A stretch of 64,000 nt of DNA from Romanomermis culicivorax (Eukaryota > Nematoda > Enoplea > Mermithida > Mermithidae), in NCBI GenBank assembly GCA_963922205.1, contig CAWUHX010000364.1, positions 186,001 through 250,000 of the forward strand, given 5' to 3'. The notes under the pieces were generated by a model, which was not told where the DNA came from, made no database searches, and saw only the letters and a list, made by a program, of their open reading frames with translations. Position numbers and translations under genes: made by a program. Numbering within the stretch: position 1 is the first letter of the stretch; each line of letters starts with the position of its first letter. Shown here one piece after another: positions 11,758 through 23,900 of the stretch.

Positions 11758-12186
11758 CTGCATTTTACAAATGCCTTGACCTTAATCCACAGTCGGATTG
11801 AGAGATCACAGGTGGCCTATGATTGGTCTTACAATCACATGACATGAGATGTCTCTTATGAAGTTGGGGATCAGCTGCTCAAACTGCGCACCACTGGCAA
11901 ACCTGGTCTTACGCCAAAATTGCTGCCCATTTACGATGGGCCATACTTTGTAATGAATGTGGCATATCCCATTGTCACCATTCGGCTTGAGGCAGATCAA
12001 GAAGATACTGTGCATGTCAATCAGCTTAGACGCTACGTGTCACCTGATCAGCCTACTGAAGCAGAGGAGATACCTTCCACTTCACAGGTAGTCGAGACGG
12101 CACCCTTGTTGATTCCATCAACAAACGGAGATTTTACACAAGATCTTGTGGACCCACATCTTGATGCAGAGGTAACCAACCCGTAA
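11758..12186 (+). pseudogene. pol segment: integrase C-terminal GPY/F module
   Basis: The same frame is still open after the TAA at 11755, interrupted once by TGA (11845-11847), and ends with TAA at 12184-12186. It encodes YDGPYFVMNV, the GPY/F signature of Ty3/gypsy integrases, followed by HVNQLRRY, the usual tail motif. No chromodomain is seen. Confidence 0.75.
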
Positions 12187-12659
12187 TTAAGTAGCTCTTC
12201 TCTTCTTTAGTCGACTTACGGACGAGGTCGTCCTTTTTCCAAAAGACTGTCCTGCCCCTCATGGAATACCCGCTCCTGCTCCATGCTGGATCAGCAGTGT
12301 AAAGAAGAGAATGAGCAGTGATTAATGCATCTAAACTAGGGTATTGCTTCATGTCATGGGGTATTGCTTCAAGTCCTATGATAGCCTACATCTCGCCCCT
12401 AAAATTTTTTTCTTTCAATCTCGTTATAGATCTCACAGATCAGTCAACAAATGGCAACTCCACACATCACCATATGGATCAATTGACATCAGCAACTTCA
12501 TGCATTGTTGACACAACTCCATGAGTCAGAATGCGCCAAAAAACCATACAACCATTGACCGCCCGCGATCACCTCCACTTAAACAATTGACCTCCATGGA
12601 CATGCCGCATAAACCTCAACAACACAAGGACGAGGACGCCCTTTTTCAAAGGACTGCTG
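12187..12659 (+). other. 3' untranslated region of Element 1 with duplicated pre-LTR motif
   Basis: Non-coding. A motif GGACGAGGnCGnCCTTTTT-CAAA-GACTG occurs at 12220-12251 and again at 12628-12657, directly before the 3' LTR. It contains a small inverted repeat. Its position at the LTR border suggests it includes the plus-strand priming site. A second short duplication, GGGTATTGCTTCA, lies at about 12339 and 12359. Confidence 0.55.
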
Positions 12660-14090
12660 TGTCATGTGCTGACAAATTTCGCCTAACATCATGTGATTCA
12701 CATCATATTTTTCGGTTACGTTTTTCACCACTTTTCATTTACAGTAACTTACGTTAATTTTGCATTCTGTTTTTATATTTTTACATGCATTTTTCTGTGT
12801 GTACTTTTGCGTTTCATTTCTGTTTCTGTTTTTGCACTTTTATTTCCGTTATGATTTGTTATTTTTCTGTTGCCCACATAGAATAGGGTATGTAATCAGC
12901 TAGTCAAAATTTCGGTTCAAGATAAGCTCTCTGAGCTCATCGCTGTAATTGGAGCACATTGTGCACCTCTTATCAGTAAAAACTAGCGACGTTTTGCAAC
13001 ATGAAATGACTAGTTTGGAGATTCTCACTAGATGACGTTTATATGTTTAGCATGGAGAGTGAAACTCGCCCCAATGCTTAACGTAGTGAACTAAAAAATG
13101 TCTATGTGACCATAGGCATCTTCTGCAGTGATTTCCACTGTAGAAGTTAGCTTGGGTGTGTCTTAGCTCCGCCCAAGGCATACTGTAGATTACGAGGCCC
13201 TTTAAAAGGGATTGTTTCTTTAATTTTGCTCTCATTTTTGGGCCTAATCGTCTTTGCGTTTTACAGCCTGCGTTCCCGCGTTTGCCTGCGTCGTTTTATT
13301 ATAAATTTGCATATTTTGGCTGCATCCGCTGCCTTCTCAATAAATTTACATTTCGCCTTCCATCTCCCTTGCATTGCCTGACACCGTAACCCAACCTTAG
13401 GAGCTTACCCCATCGCCTGTTGATTGAGAACCCCTGTCGCCTCCCCGAGGAACGTTTTGGTATCGTGGCTTGCCGATCCACATTCACCGACCCTCCACAC
13501 CGAATCGCTTTTGGATTACTGTACCCGCTTCCCCATTGTCCTTAGAACCCATGTTTGACCCGTGAACCCGTCGCCCAGCGCCGAGTACTTTGAGAAGAGG
13601 ATCAAGTGAGTCTTCTCAGGGGTTATTATTGTTAAGGGTATATTTGTGAGAATTCTCCTTAAGCCAGTTTTCCCTTGAGAGTACCTTCAGTTAGAAAAGC
13701 CCTTGAACCCTTAAGGTCAGGACCAATAAGGGGATTTAGGTTGACAATCGGGTCCCCTGCAGTAAGCCATTCCACAAATGGCACAGTCCCTCATTCTCAG
13801 TGAATGAGACCTAGGGATTGCCACCCCTGACCCGGCCATGTTGTCCATTATTCTACAGCTGAACCCTAGGACAAGGCCGAGGTACACCATAGGTTTTCCT
13901 GTGGTAGTACCAGCTGGGTTAGGTTCCCGAACTGAATAACCTCAGGGAGCCACCTAACAGGGTCACAGCATGTCACTTACAGTGTCATGGCCGTATTTCT
14001 TACAGGATATGGTACGGGGTTTTCCCATTAATGTGACTGATCACCTATTCGTTTAATGTGACATGGCTCCCCAATTCAGTTAATGTGACA
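12660..14090 (+). repeat. 3' LTR of Element 1
   Basis: Aligns end to end with 1189-2620. It starts TGTCATGTGC and ends TTAATGTGACA, giving the expected TG..CA ends. TTTAAAAG lies at 13201-13208 and AATAAA at 13339-13344. Substitutions relative to the 5' copy are scattered along the repeat, consistent with age. Confidence 0.9.
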
Positions 14091-17000
14091 TCGTCTGTTC
14101 ATTTTTAATTGACAGATTTCACGAATCCATGAAAGCAAGTTAGTTCAAAAAAAGAAAAAAATGAAATTAATAAGAAAAAAAATTTGCGGCAAAAAAACAA
14201 ACTGGGAATTCGCGTCAGGTGGCGATACACTCACGGTAGCAGACATCACTATGCACCGCGGGTATTGTTCCAGGAGCAGTTCTATCAATCAAAAGTTTAA
14301 GGAAAATCCTGTCTCAGTAGTCAAATCCAACCTGATTAGTTTTCACTCCGTCCCCCATTTCTAAATTGCATACAGAAATCAGTGTATAACGTACACAGTA
14401 TCAAGTTTGTAGTAATTATTAGATCAATCATTCGGAACTGATTCTGGCCTTATAATCTGAGGACATATTTTCATTCTTTAATTCAGTCTTGTTTTCATCC
14501 CCCATTCATTCTTTAATTCAGTCTTGTTTTCATCAGTTATTCATGTCAAATCATGAATGACATTGTAGTTGAATATTTTTAATAAAGCTAGAAACTACTA
14601 TCTGAATATTATTTTAAAGGAAAATATCGTAAGCAAGAACAAACGACGGAGCAGGTTAGTGAGGTCATACCTTATGACCTTTTATTCCCCTTAAAGATGA
14701 CAGGTGATTATCTCGTGTAGTGGGGACGTTTTGTATTGTGTTACAGGCCTTCTTTAAGATGGTGTTCTGAATGAAATTGAAGCGATGAACTGCAAGAACT
14801 GACTTTTTTCCTACAATTTATGAGAAATAATGGCACAATAGCACTAAAGATCTTTTTCCTGTATAATTCAACATCTAGATTCTTCAATCTTGCATTCTTG
14901 ACATAGGCTGTATCAGAAAGCCGCATGGGTGATTATAATTTTGTTCACGTTGAAATAACAATTCAGTAGAGACTTAACGTATATTTCAATGAAGATCAAT
15001 TCGCGTACACTGATCTTAGTTCTACTGGATGGGCCTTTAACTCTTGCCTAACATTTTATTTGACGAGCTAGAAAGATGCTCCTAAAATCAAAAATGGCGA
15101 AAATACGCAGGTGGGATGAAAACCTTTAACGCAAAGCTTTCACTGCTGAATTTTTTACTCGAGAAATAGTGGTTACAAATTTTCGGCTCTGACGTGCCGC
15201 TCCACCAAAAATAAAAATGTTGAAAATATGAAATTACATCGGTTTTTGGATTCATTCTTTCGAAGTATTTCTAAAGAAACAGACTATAGTCGTGTTACTG
15301 TGAGAGAGCAAAAAACCAAGCCGAAGTAGAAAATTGGGTTCTCCAAGTCGTACTCCAAAGCTTAAATTCGCGATAATTCTTGCTCGAAGTCAGAAACTCT
15401 TGTACGCATATGGTACATCAGGAATTCAAAGTGAAGATTTTAGCAATGATTCCGTGTACCCCAGTTTGGCACCTCGAACATCGTGTGGAAAACTTTGATG
15501 AACGACAATGTTATAACATACAGAGTTAAGCTACAGCTCAACTGTAGCTTAATTTTCTCCATATGTTTTGCGTCCATGAGTTAAGCTACGGCTGACCTGC
15601 AGCTGAAGTCTCTTTGACGAAACCGGTCCCCAGTACAGTGCAACAGTTCTCTAGCAGACTGACTACACACGATGTGCGAGTTGGCTGAAACGACCAAAAT
15701 CTGAAGTAAAACTTGTTATTCATGGTATTTATTTTCTACAAGGATTTTACGAAAAATAGCGATGTATATTATGTTACGATAAAGGATATCACGTAAATTA
15801 GTACAGGTCACATCTCTTCAAATCGTGAGTTTCATAGTAAAAATTACAATGCTTCGTGCGGCTCGTCCTCCAATCGATCCCTCAACGGGTTCGTACGTTC
15901 CCCTCTCGACGTTCCCATGTCGCGCCATGACGCTTTAGGAGCAAGTTTTCTTTCGTCACCAGACAATCTGAAAATTTCAGGCGAAAAAACTGGCATGTCT
16001 CATATCCCATTTGTTGCACGCGCCCCGGAGAATGCTAGAGCAGCGCTTTAGGACAATAGGTAGTCCTGGGGTAAATTTTGGAGTAAGGTAAAAGTAATGA
16101 AAACACTATTGGTACTTGATCTACTTTCGTCTTATTATTTCTGTGAATGAGCTCAACTCGTTGATCTGCTTATATTTTATGAACATTCTTCTAAAAATCA
16201 TCTGTTATTCAAAATGGCCTGGGAAATCAAGAATAGGAAAAAATCATGACCTATCATACCTCATTTTGTAGAAACATACTGCTAAAAAATTCATTTTTCA
16301 AATGTCAATAAGATATGATTTATTAATTCGGTTCAGATGACGTTCAAAAATTGATTATTGATATCTTTCTCATGGTAAATCGGCTTTAGCAAATACCATG
16401 CACATGTCTGAGAGAGATAATTCATTTGACTAATTAGACTGATAGGTACACTTATGTAAAGTTCTATGGCATAGAAAATTGTCGTGGGATCAGGAGTTTG
16501 AGCTTAAAATATTTCTGCTCAAAACGACTAGTGAAATGGACGATAAAAATGATTTATCGTGCTTACTTTGACTGTCGAGTTTTGGTTCACATGTCTCGTG
16601 TTTTTTAACCAGATTTGGGATTAAATTCCATTCTAAACGAATTTCGCATTTTGCTCGATAAGCTAATCAGTGAACGAATCGGATGATTTATATTTCTCCA
16701 AGTAGGCATGGTTGTTCAAAGGAAGATTCGCTAATTTTTGAATAAGATAAAGAAATTAATCATGTCATTAAAATTATTAAAATCACACTAAAATAGTTAA
16801 AATTAATCTTTTGAAATTCCCGGACTGATCGATGTAGTTCAAAAAATTTTTTGAAAGATTCCAGACAAATTCGAATAAAAGTTCACTACCGAATCAAATC
16901 AATCACGCACAATCAGGCCATTATGGAAATTACCTTTAGATATATTTCGGATCAATCGACATGGCGGTTGTTTAAGAAAACTAAAAATTTTAGTATTTTC

Positions 17001-17392
17001 GCACGTGGTTATTAAATGCTCAGAGAACAAAAGCCAGAGGTTTATCGTATCTGTTCAGCTTTGGCCCCAAAACCCGCTAATTATTTTTTATGAAAAAAGT
17101 AAAAATTGGCATCGAAAAGCATCAGCATATTGTGAATGAATACAACTTAGTATATACGGTAGCTGAGGGAAGAAAGTATGAAGGTAACTAGATTACATGA
17201 GGTGACAAACCAAACCCAAACATTTTAGATTACCTTTTACATCGATAATCTGGGCTTTGCCAAGATATCAACTAAAGTATGATGTGATAATCCTGATTAG
17301 AAAATGATGAGACATATTTTATAAAGTAATTTCCGAATGATATTCTACCATTTACTCCTAGCCTCTACCGGGTGTATAAACTTTGTAGCATC
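14091..17392. other. non-coding stretch downstream of Element 1
   Basis: No convincing exon or RNA gene. AT-rich, with two small repeats: a roughly 30-bp direct duplication (TTCATTCTTTAATTCAGTCT...) at about 14471 and 14509, and a hairpin-rich segment at 15505-15625. It lies between Element 1 and the 3' end of the coiled-coil gene. Confidence 0.5.
15505..15625. repeat. short hairpin repeat
   Basis: Contains GTTAAGCTACAG..CTGTAGCTTAA as an inverted pair (15526-15552) followed by GTTAAGCTACGGC and GCAGCTGAAGTCTCTTTGACGAAACC. The last part recurs at about 30941-30966 next to a second, longer hairpin of the same style (30805-30905). This looks like a dispersed miniature element; family unknown. 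Confidence 0.4.
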
Positions 17393-17482
17393 TTACTGTA
17401 GAATCACACTTCGCTCCACTTCCAGCATCCGAGGGTCACCCTGTGGATTATGCTTCTCCGCCATCAACAGTTCGTGCTGGGC
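17393..17482 (-). CDS. candidate terminal exon of the coiled-coil gene
   Basis: On the - strand an acceptor (GTCTCAG) is followed by 29 codons and TAA (17393-17395), giving a charged peptide beginning AQHELLMAEKHNPQG. It reads like real protein. However, exon 6 of the neighbouring gene ends in phase 2 while this frame needs phase 0, so either an exon between them is missing or this frame is wrong. Spliced directly, exon 6 would enter another frame here that stops after six codons. Confidence 0.3.
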   Translation of the reverse strand, partial: AQHELLMAEKHNPQGDPRMLEVERSVILQ

Positions 17483-17736
17483 CTGAGACTTTTGCTATAA
17501 CGCCGGAGATTTTTTTTCATCAAGTTATGTAGATCCTATTGTAGATTTTGGTATAATGATTTCAGCACAAGAGTACGTTTTGAAAAATATTCATAATTCA
17601 TCAAATGCTGACCAACGTTGTGCCTGAGTCATGACAGCAATCGAAAGCTGTACATTTGACTAATTCCAATGTTGCTGACGTCAAAAAGTGCAGAACTCGT
17701 GAAAAGATACTTTATCCAAATCATGCATCTTTTTAC

Positions 17737-17982
17737 CTCTTTTTTAGGCTACGAAATTTATCCTGCACTTTATCAAGCATGGAACAGGCCTCTTTCAAAT
17801 CTTGGTCCAATTTTTCGTTGTATTTATCACCATTAACTAAATATTGTTCCAATGCGGATTTTTGCTCGCCGATCTGTTTCGTGTATAATTTGAGATCGTT
17901 CAAACATCGATTACTTTGCGAAAGAAAATTCTGCAATTCTAGAAGTTTGGCTTCCCCAACGGCTACTTCTTGTTTGAGACGT
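17737..17982 (-). CDS. coiled-coil gene exon 6
   Basis: Acceptor TTTTCCAG, donor GTAAAA. Encodes a strongly helical, leucine-heptad stretch ([20 protein letters not shown]...). It joins exon 5 across a 53-bp intron in phase 2. Without splicing it would stop one codon after the donor. Confidence 0.75.
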
Positions 17983-20900
17983 CTGGAAAAAAACGAAAAA
18001 GCGATACGTATTGTGAAGAGGTGTACATATTATACTTCACATTTTCCTTGATGGCTTGAAAATCGAAATTTTCCATCATAATTTCACGCTTCAATTTTTT
18101 CATTTTTTCACATTTTTCTTCGTAATCTCCTAATTCGTTCGCTTTTGCTAAAATTTCAAGAGCGAAGTTTTTATTCATTGATTCAATTTTGTCGTAATGT
18201 TCGGCCAATAATTGATTTATTTGATCATTTTCTTCGTGTTGCTTGTCCACGATTAGCCTCAATTTTTGTACCGATAGCAAAGTTTTGTTCATCAATTCTT
18301 TTTCCAAGCCTATTTCGTTTTGTAAGCAAGATTGGTCGGGAATTTGAGACGCCGATGTGATGGAAGAATCGAATTTGACTTTTTTCTTAGGAGGTTTCGA
18401 TAGTGCCTGAAACAGGATGCCATAAAATTCAGTAATACCGGACTTCGCGATTAAAAATCGTCAATTTGAACGTATCATATCTTGATATTTCATAAATGTA
18501 TTATTCTGTATAATTTACAGTAAATCGTCGCTCAAAAAAGGCATCGTTTTCGTGTTTTTCGAATGTATGATCATCAGAAATAATCTAAGTTTGATCCGTA
18601 TCAAAACCTCTCTGAATTTTCATATAAATAAACAATAGAGATCAAATACTTGAATAGAAATGGTAACACGCAGTTTTTGCACAACTTTCTAAATAACATT
18701 TATTATGTAATTATCAGTTTCACGAATTTTGGAATACTATAGAATTCTATAGGAATGTCCAGTTTTCATCGAAGAAGTCGAGTTGATCTGAAGTCAGCGA
18801 AATGTCAAAAGTGATGAACTAAAGGCTCATAACATTCACTGACGCGTTATAGTCGCAAATCCATCGTTACTGCAGTTGCTTTCTTGCTAGCATCAGCTTT
18901 TTGAGCGAGATAATACTAATTTTTTTTTTACTTTTTCAAATTCAGCTTTCAATCGAGCATTGAGCAGTTTGGCTTTTTCTAAATCGCGTTCTATCGTTTC
19001 GCATTCGAAACGCATTTTTGTAGCTTTTTGGTGAAAATTGGAGTCCACTTCGGCCAATGAAGAATTTGGATTTTTTCCAAACGACGGTTTGAGGACCAAG
19101 GCTGCTTTCAAGTGGTCGCTTCTTTCGATTTCGTTTTTTGCCCAATTGTACAAGTCGGTTAAAGAAGCGGAGAAAGCGGGTGTTATAGGCGGCAAACTGA
19201 AGAAAATGCGAAAATCTCCATTGCCTCAAGCCTCCTAAATGTACGACCTCAAAATAAGTAAATTTGAAAACACAGTAATTTGACGAGTGTTCAATCATAG
19301 GTGGCGCGATAGCGTCAACCTATAATATACTTGGCCCCTAAATTTCATGTCCCCCCTCTAGAGCCAAAACGGTAAGAGCTAGAACCTTCGGGTTTTTTGC
19401 ATAATATCGGGCATAGAGGCAAACTATGGGGTGCCTTTTGACATTTCGCCTCTATCTGCAAGTGGTGCTCGGTGGGGCCCCAAAAACATGAAAAAAACGC
19501 ACTTTTTAAGCCCACGCAGTTCTACCATGCCCAGCAATGGGGGTGGCATGTCCAAGCTTCATACTTCGGCCCGAGCATCTTGGGGGCGCAATCTCAAATG
19601 CGAATTTTAATTTTTTTTAAATACGGCCCCAATTCAATTATATGGTGGTCCAAAGTCCCAGAAAACGCCAAATTCCCCAATTTTGTTATATAATACTTAC
19701 GGCTTCAAAAGAATAATTTTTTGCAACATATGCACTACTAATTTTTTGCAGTTTCAACTGAACCGATAGCCTTATTGGGGTTTTTGGGCAGTAACGGTTT
19801 TCGACCTGGGAATTCGATGAACACGGTCACTTTACACGAATGTAAACAAGCGTACTTTCGTGATTTTTTTTGTGAAGGGGGTTTTCGACCATGGGGAATT
19901 TGATGAATACGATCACTTTACACAAAAAGATTATCCCGGTTGTAAACAAGCGTATTTTCGTGACTTTTTAGCGGAAGAAGTTATCGACCGCGGGAATTTG
20001 ATTAATTCGATTACTGTACACAAGAAATTATCTCGAGTGTAAACAAGCGTTTTAGTGAAAGGGGTTTTCGACCGCGGGAGCTTTAATGAATGTGATAACT
20101 TTACACAAAAAATTATACCGGGTGTAAACAGGCATATTTTCCTGATTTTTTGATGAAAGGGGTTTTCGACCACGGGAAATTTGATGAATGCGATCACATT
20201 ACTTAAAAAATTATCACTGGTGCAAACAAGTGTATCTTCGTTTTTTTTCGGGGACGGCTTTTTTGATACGAAGAATTTGATGAATGTGATCACTTTACGC
20301 AAAACTTATTCACAGTGTAAACATGCGTATTTTCGTGACTTTTTTGTGAAAGGGGTTTTCGGCTGTGGGAAATCAATGGATGTGTCACTTTACACAAAAA
20401 AATTATCTTGGGCGTACTCAAGCTTATTTTCGTGATTTTTTTGAAGGGGTTTTTGACGACGGGGAATTTAATGAATTCTATCACTTCTCACAAAATTATA
20501 TTGAGTGTATTTCAAATGTATTTCGGCGATTTTTGAGGGGAGGGGTTTCTGACCATGTGGAATTCAATCACTACACACAGAAAAATGTTCTGTGTGTAGT
20601 TAAAACAAAGGTACTTCTCTGGGTTTTTGGGTTGAGGGGTTCTTGTTTATGGGGAATTCAATGGGAATCTTCACTTTACACTCTGTTTACAACGTGTTTT
20701 AAGTTCTATGCGGTTTAAACATCTTTTACTTTCACTGAAAGTGAGAATTCGTAGCTTTAAGATTTTTTATTGTTTCTTCGATGTGAAGATGATCAAATTT
20801 AAAACTTCGATGCGGTTCTATGAAGGTTTTCTCGTATGGTTGAAGCCCACTAAAAAGAAGTGAACTAGTTTCTTAGAAAATGCCCCGACAGGGCAGAAAA

Positions 20901-23900
20901 AAGAAGAATATACTTGCTTGGATAGTTGTCAAGCTAGAAAAAGGATCGAACTAGATTTTTGAGAACTTGGGTTGGAGTTGGAAAAAATTCACTTTCGTTA
21001 TATTGGATTTTCATTCTTTCTCAAAAAAAATCTTCCATGTCTGTGAAAAAGTATATTCTGCAGCTGAGTGCATCAAAACACTTTCCAACCAAACATGTAG
21101 ATCTCCGGAATTTCGAGGAGAGTACAGGGCTGGACCTTTATTTTTTGGCGTTTTTTGAGACAAAAAATTCAAAAAAAGTTGACCAAAAATTTTTTTTCAT
21201 AACAAATTTTCCAGTTTCAAAACCTTTGGGTTAGTTTGTACCCCCATGTCCTCCCTCACACATGTGTGCTTCTAACTGCGTTGAACTTTTTTGCTAAATT
21301 TAGTGTCAATAAAACAGGAATCAACTGCAGAAAATTGGCACATGAAATTCCAGTCGGCTTTTTTAGAAAAAAAAGCTATATCATAAAGTCTTCTCAAAAC
21401 TAAATCGATTGTGCAAGATATGTTCAATTCACTTATTTTACATAACATATCGCATAGGATTCACTTTATAAGTTCTACTGATTACTAGCTATAAACAAAT
21501 TTATTCTCTTCTATACTATTCAACAAAATAGCATCATTCACAGTTTTTCGATTTAAACAGAAATTAGCAAAAAGAGCGCTTTTTGTGGGATTGCAGACGA
21601 GAAGCAATTTCCCTTATCTCTGTCGCTCTGGTCCTGCTCTCAAAAAAGTCGTACTGTTGCAGTGGGAGTGCGAGCAGGGTCGGGGAGAACCGGATACGGT
21701 ATTTGGCGCACACCCCTAATAGGCACGGCTGAACCAGGAGCATTTTTGTATGCTTTACCTTGTTCGCTTATTTGCAGATCGGTGCCAAATGACTGTAACC
21801 AAGGCCCAGTTGCACTAAAGGGGTCTGAGCTCGAGCTCAACATAATCTCGAACAAAAAAGCGACTAACATTTTCCCATAATTTTCTCATCTTTAGAGCAA
21901 ATAAATATAAAAATGTCTGCAATTCTCAAACTCGAACTTACACTTCAGTAGTAGTTAATCCTGAAATGAGTACTATTTGTACACTGGAAGAGAATACTTT
22001 GGACATTGCGATTAGCTCAAATTCAGGATCAGCAATTAAATCCCGATGTTGAGATTATCCTCATGTTGGGTTAGTGCAGCCAACCTCAGGTTTCTTTATA
22101 GTTCTGAAAATGACTATAATATGCCTGCCTCACTATTTTTCAGCTAGTGTGAGAGGCAGGAGTTTCGAATCGGTCGGGAGTTAGAAAGCTGTTGGTTTAC
22201 AATTTCTTTACATTTAAAATCATGTGCATATAATTTTAATATAGAAAAACTTTGCTGTGGTTAATGCCAGGGAAAGGAAAAAATGCACGATGCTGCAGAA
22301 TATACTTTTTCACAGACATGGAAAATTTTTTTTGAGAAAGAATAAAAATCCAATATAACGAAAGTGAATTTTTTCCAACTCCAACCCAAGTTCTCAAAAA
22401 TCTAGTTCGATCCTTTTTCTAGCTTGGCAACTATCCAAGCAAATCCTTTTTTCTGCCCTATCGGGGCATTTTCTAATAAACTAGTAGAAAGATATATTTG
22501 ATTTGCTTTGTTCGGCTAAGAAATGCGTGAATTACAGTAAGAAATTGCCATCAAAGGGCAATTTCTTACTGTAATTAACATAACAAGTGGTGGCTTCTAA
22601 CACTTGCATCATTGAAAAGCACAGAGTCACCCAGAGTTCTGATATGCCTGAGGGTTTCCCAAAAAGAAGGGAAGTTGAGATGCCAAGTAAGAAAAGTGTG
22701 CCCAATTCTGGAATCGATTATGATATTGCCGATCCATTTATGGCAAAGATTCCAGTCGATTATTGTGATCAACTGCAATCAAATTACGATTATTATCACC
22801 ATCGAAATTCGCCAAATTACCATGGATTTGATTACGATTGGTGCCAGAAAATCGATCAAAATATGGAGAAGATACAATCGATGATCAATTCATTATTTGC
22901 TATATTGTCCAAGATCAATGGCGACAAATGTCAGGAATCAATGGTGAGTGGTGAAAATCTGAGATCAGTAGTTATGAGTCAAGGTGATCTGCAAGGCAGG
23001 AGTGTGGCAGAAAATTTGCCAATGACGTCTGCAAAGGCAATTGCTGATGACCAAAAGTTGCAGCAGTCCAGAGTAGATGAGTCAGTGCAAAAAGTTATGG
23101 CATTGTCTAATACTGCTTCATCCACTGTTATTGTGAAAAAACCTCAAGCTAAAAGGCAAATCAGCCCAAAAGCTGAATGTCATACAGTGAGAGAAAACTT
23201 TCATGAAACAAGTGATGCAGCAACAGACAGTGATCAAGTTAGCAACAAAAAAGCTAGAAAGAGAAAGCATAGATCCAGGAAGATCAAAAGAGATATACCA
23301 GATTCTGATGGATCTGATTCCTCATTTGATGGATTTGAGCTTACTGTTTCAGATATAGCTAGAGCTGTTGAACCAAAGTTACTTCTTGATGACATGACAG
23401 AGCCACAAGTAGTCAGTTTTCTCAATGAGCTAGAAGGAGAATTTCTGTTGAATACCCCAGATAGGATCAAAATTGCAGCACTACGAAGACTTTCCAAAGG
23501 TGTACCAAAGAGTATAATCAAACACTGTACTTCTTACGGTATTGCCAGAAAGAAAATCATTCAAGTGTATGCACCAGGATACAATATCGGGATGCAGAAG
23601 AGAAAACTAGCTAATATTGAAATGAAACCTGATGAACATCCAGTTCAATTCCTCATGAGAATTAGTGAGTTGGTAGAAGCCATTTATGCTAATGAGTCAG
23701 AAGAGTTTAGAAATGGCTTGATTATTGAGACATTCATGTATAAGAGTTCAGAAGAGTTACAGATGGAGTTGCAAGATCAAAGTAATGAGTTTGAAAGCTG
23801 GCATGATCTTGCAGAAGAAGTTTATAAGATTGAGAAGCGGAAAAGTCTTGCTTCCAGAATTTATGAAGGAAAGAATGTTTCAAGTGTGGCAAAGGAGAAG

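Larger units (their letters stand above)
1189..14090 (+). mobile_element. Element 1: decayed 12.9-kb Ty3/gypsy-type LTR retrotransposon with envelope-like gene
   Basis: Two long direct repeats, 1432 and 1431 bp, bound an interior with a possible primer-binding site, a 5' leader, a gag-like frame, an envelope-like frame and a pol frame carrying protease, reverse transcriptase (YLDD), RNase H, HHCC/DDE integrase and a GPY/F module. That pol order (RT-RH-IN) and the GPY/F module are typical of Ty3/gypsy (Metaviridae). The envelope-like gene lies between gag and pol, whereas env-bearing gypsy elements usually carry env after integrase. Coding frames contain many stops and a few frameshifts and the two LTRs differ at many sites, so this copy is old and inactive. 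The right LTR ends with CA; the left copy has lost the terminal dinucleotides (AG..GA). The 4 bases outside the LTRs (TATC and TCGT) do not match, so there is no visible target-site duplication. Confidence 0.9.

Noticed and set aside
17500-17736. Search for an exon between coiled-coil exon 6 and the candidate last exon
   Set aside because: Several AG sites exist, but none gives an open, phase-compatible exon with a donor.
19860-20718. Several overlapping open frames on both strands
   Set aside because: They follow the 97-bp tandem repeat and exist only because the unit lacks stops.
22140-22185. TTTCGAATCGG word resembling a tRNA T-loop
   Set aside because: No acceptor, D or anticodon stems can be built around it; no tRNA gene was found in the window.
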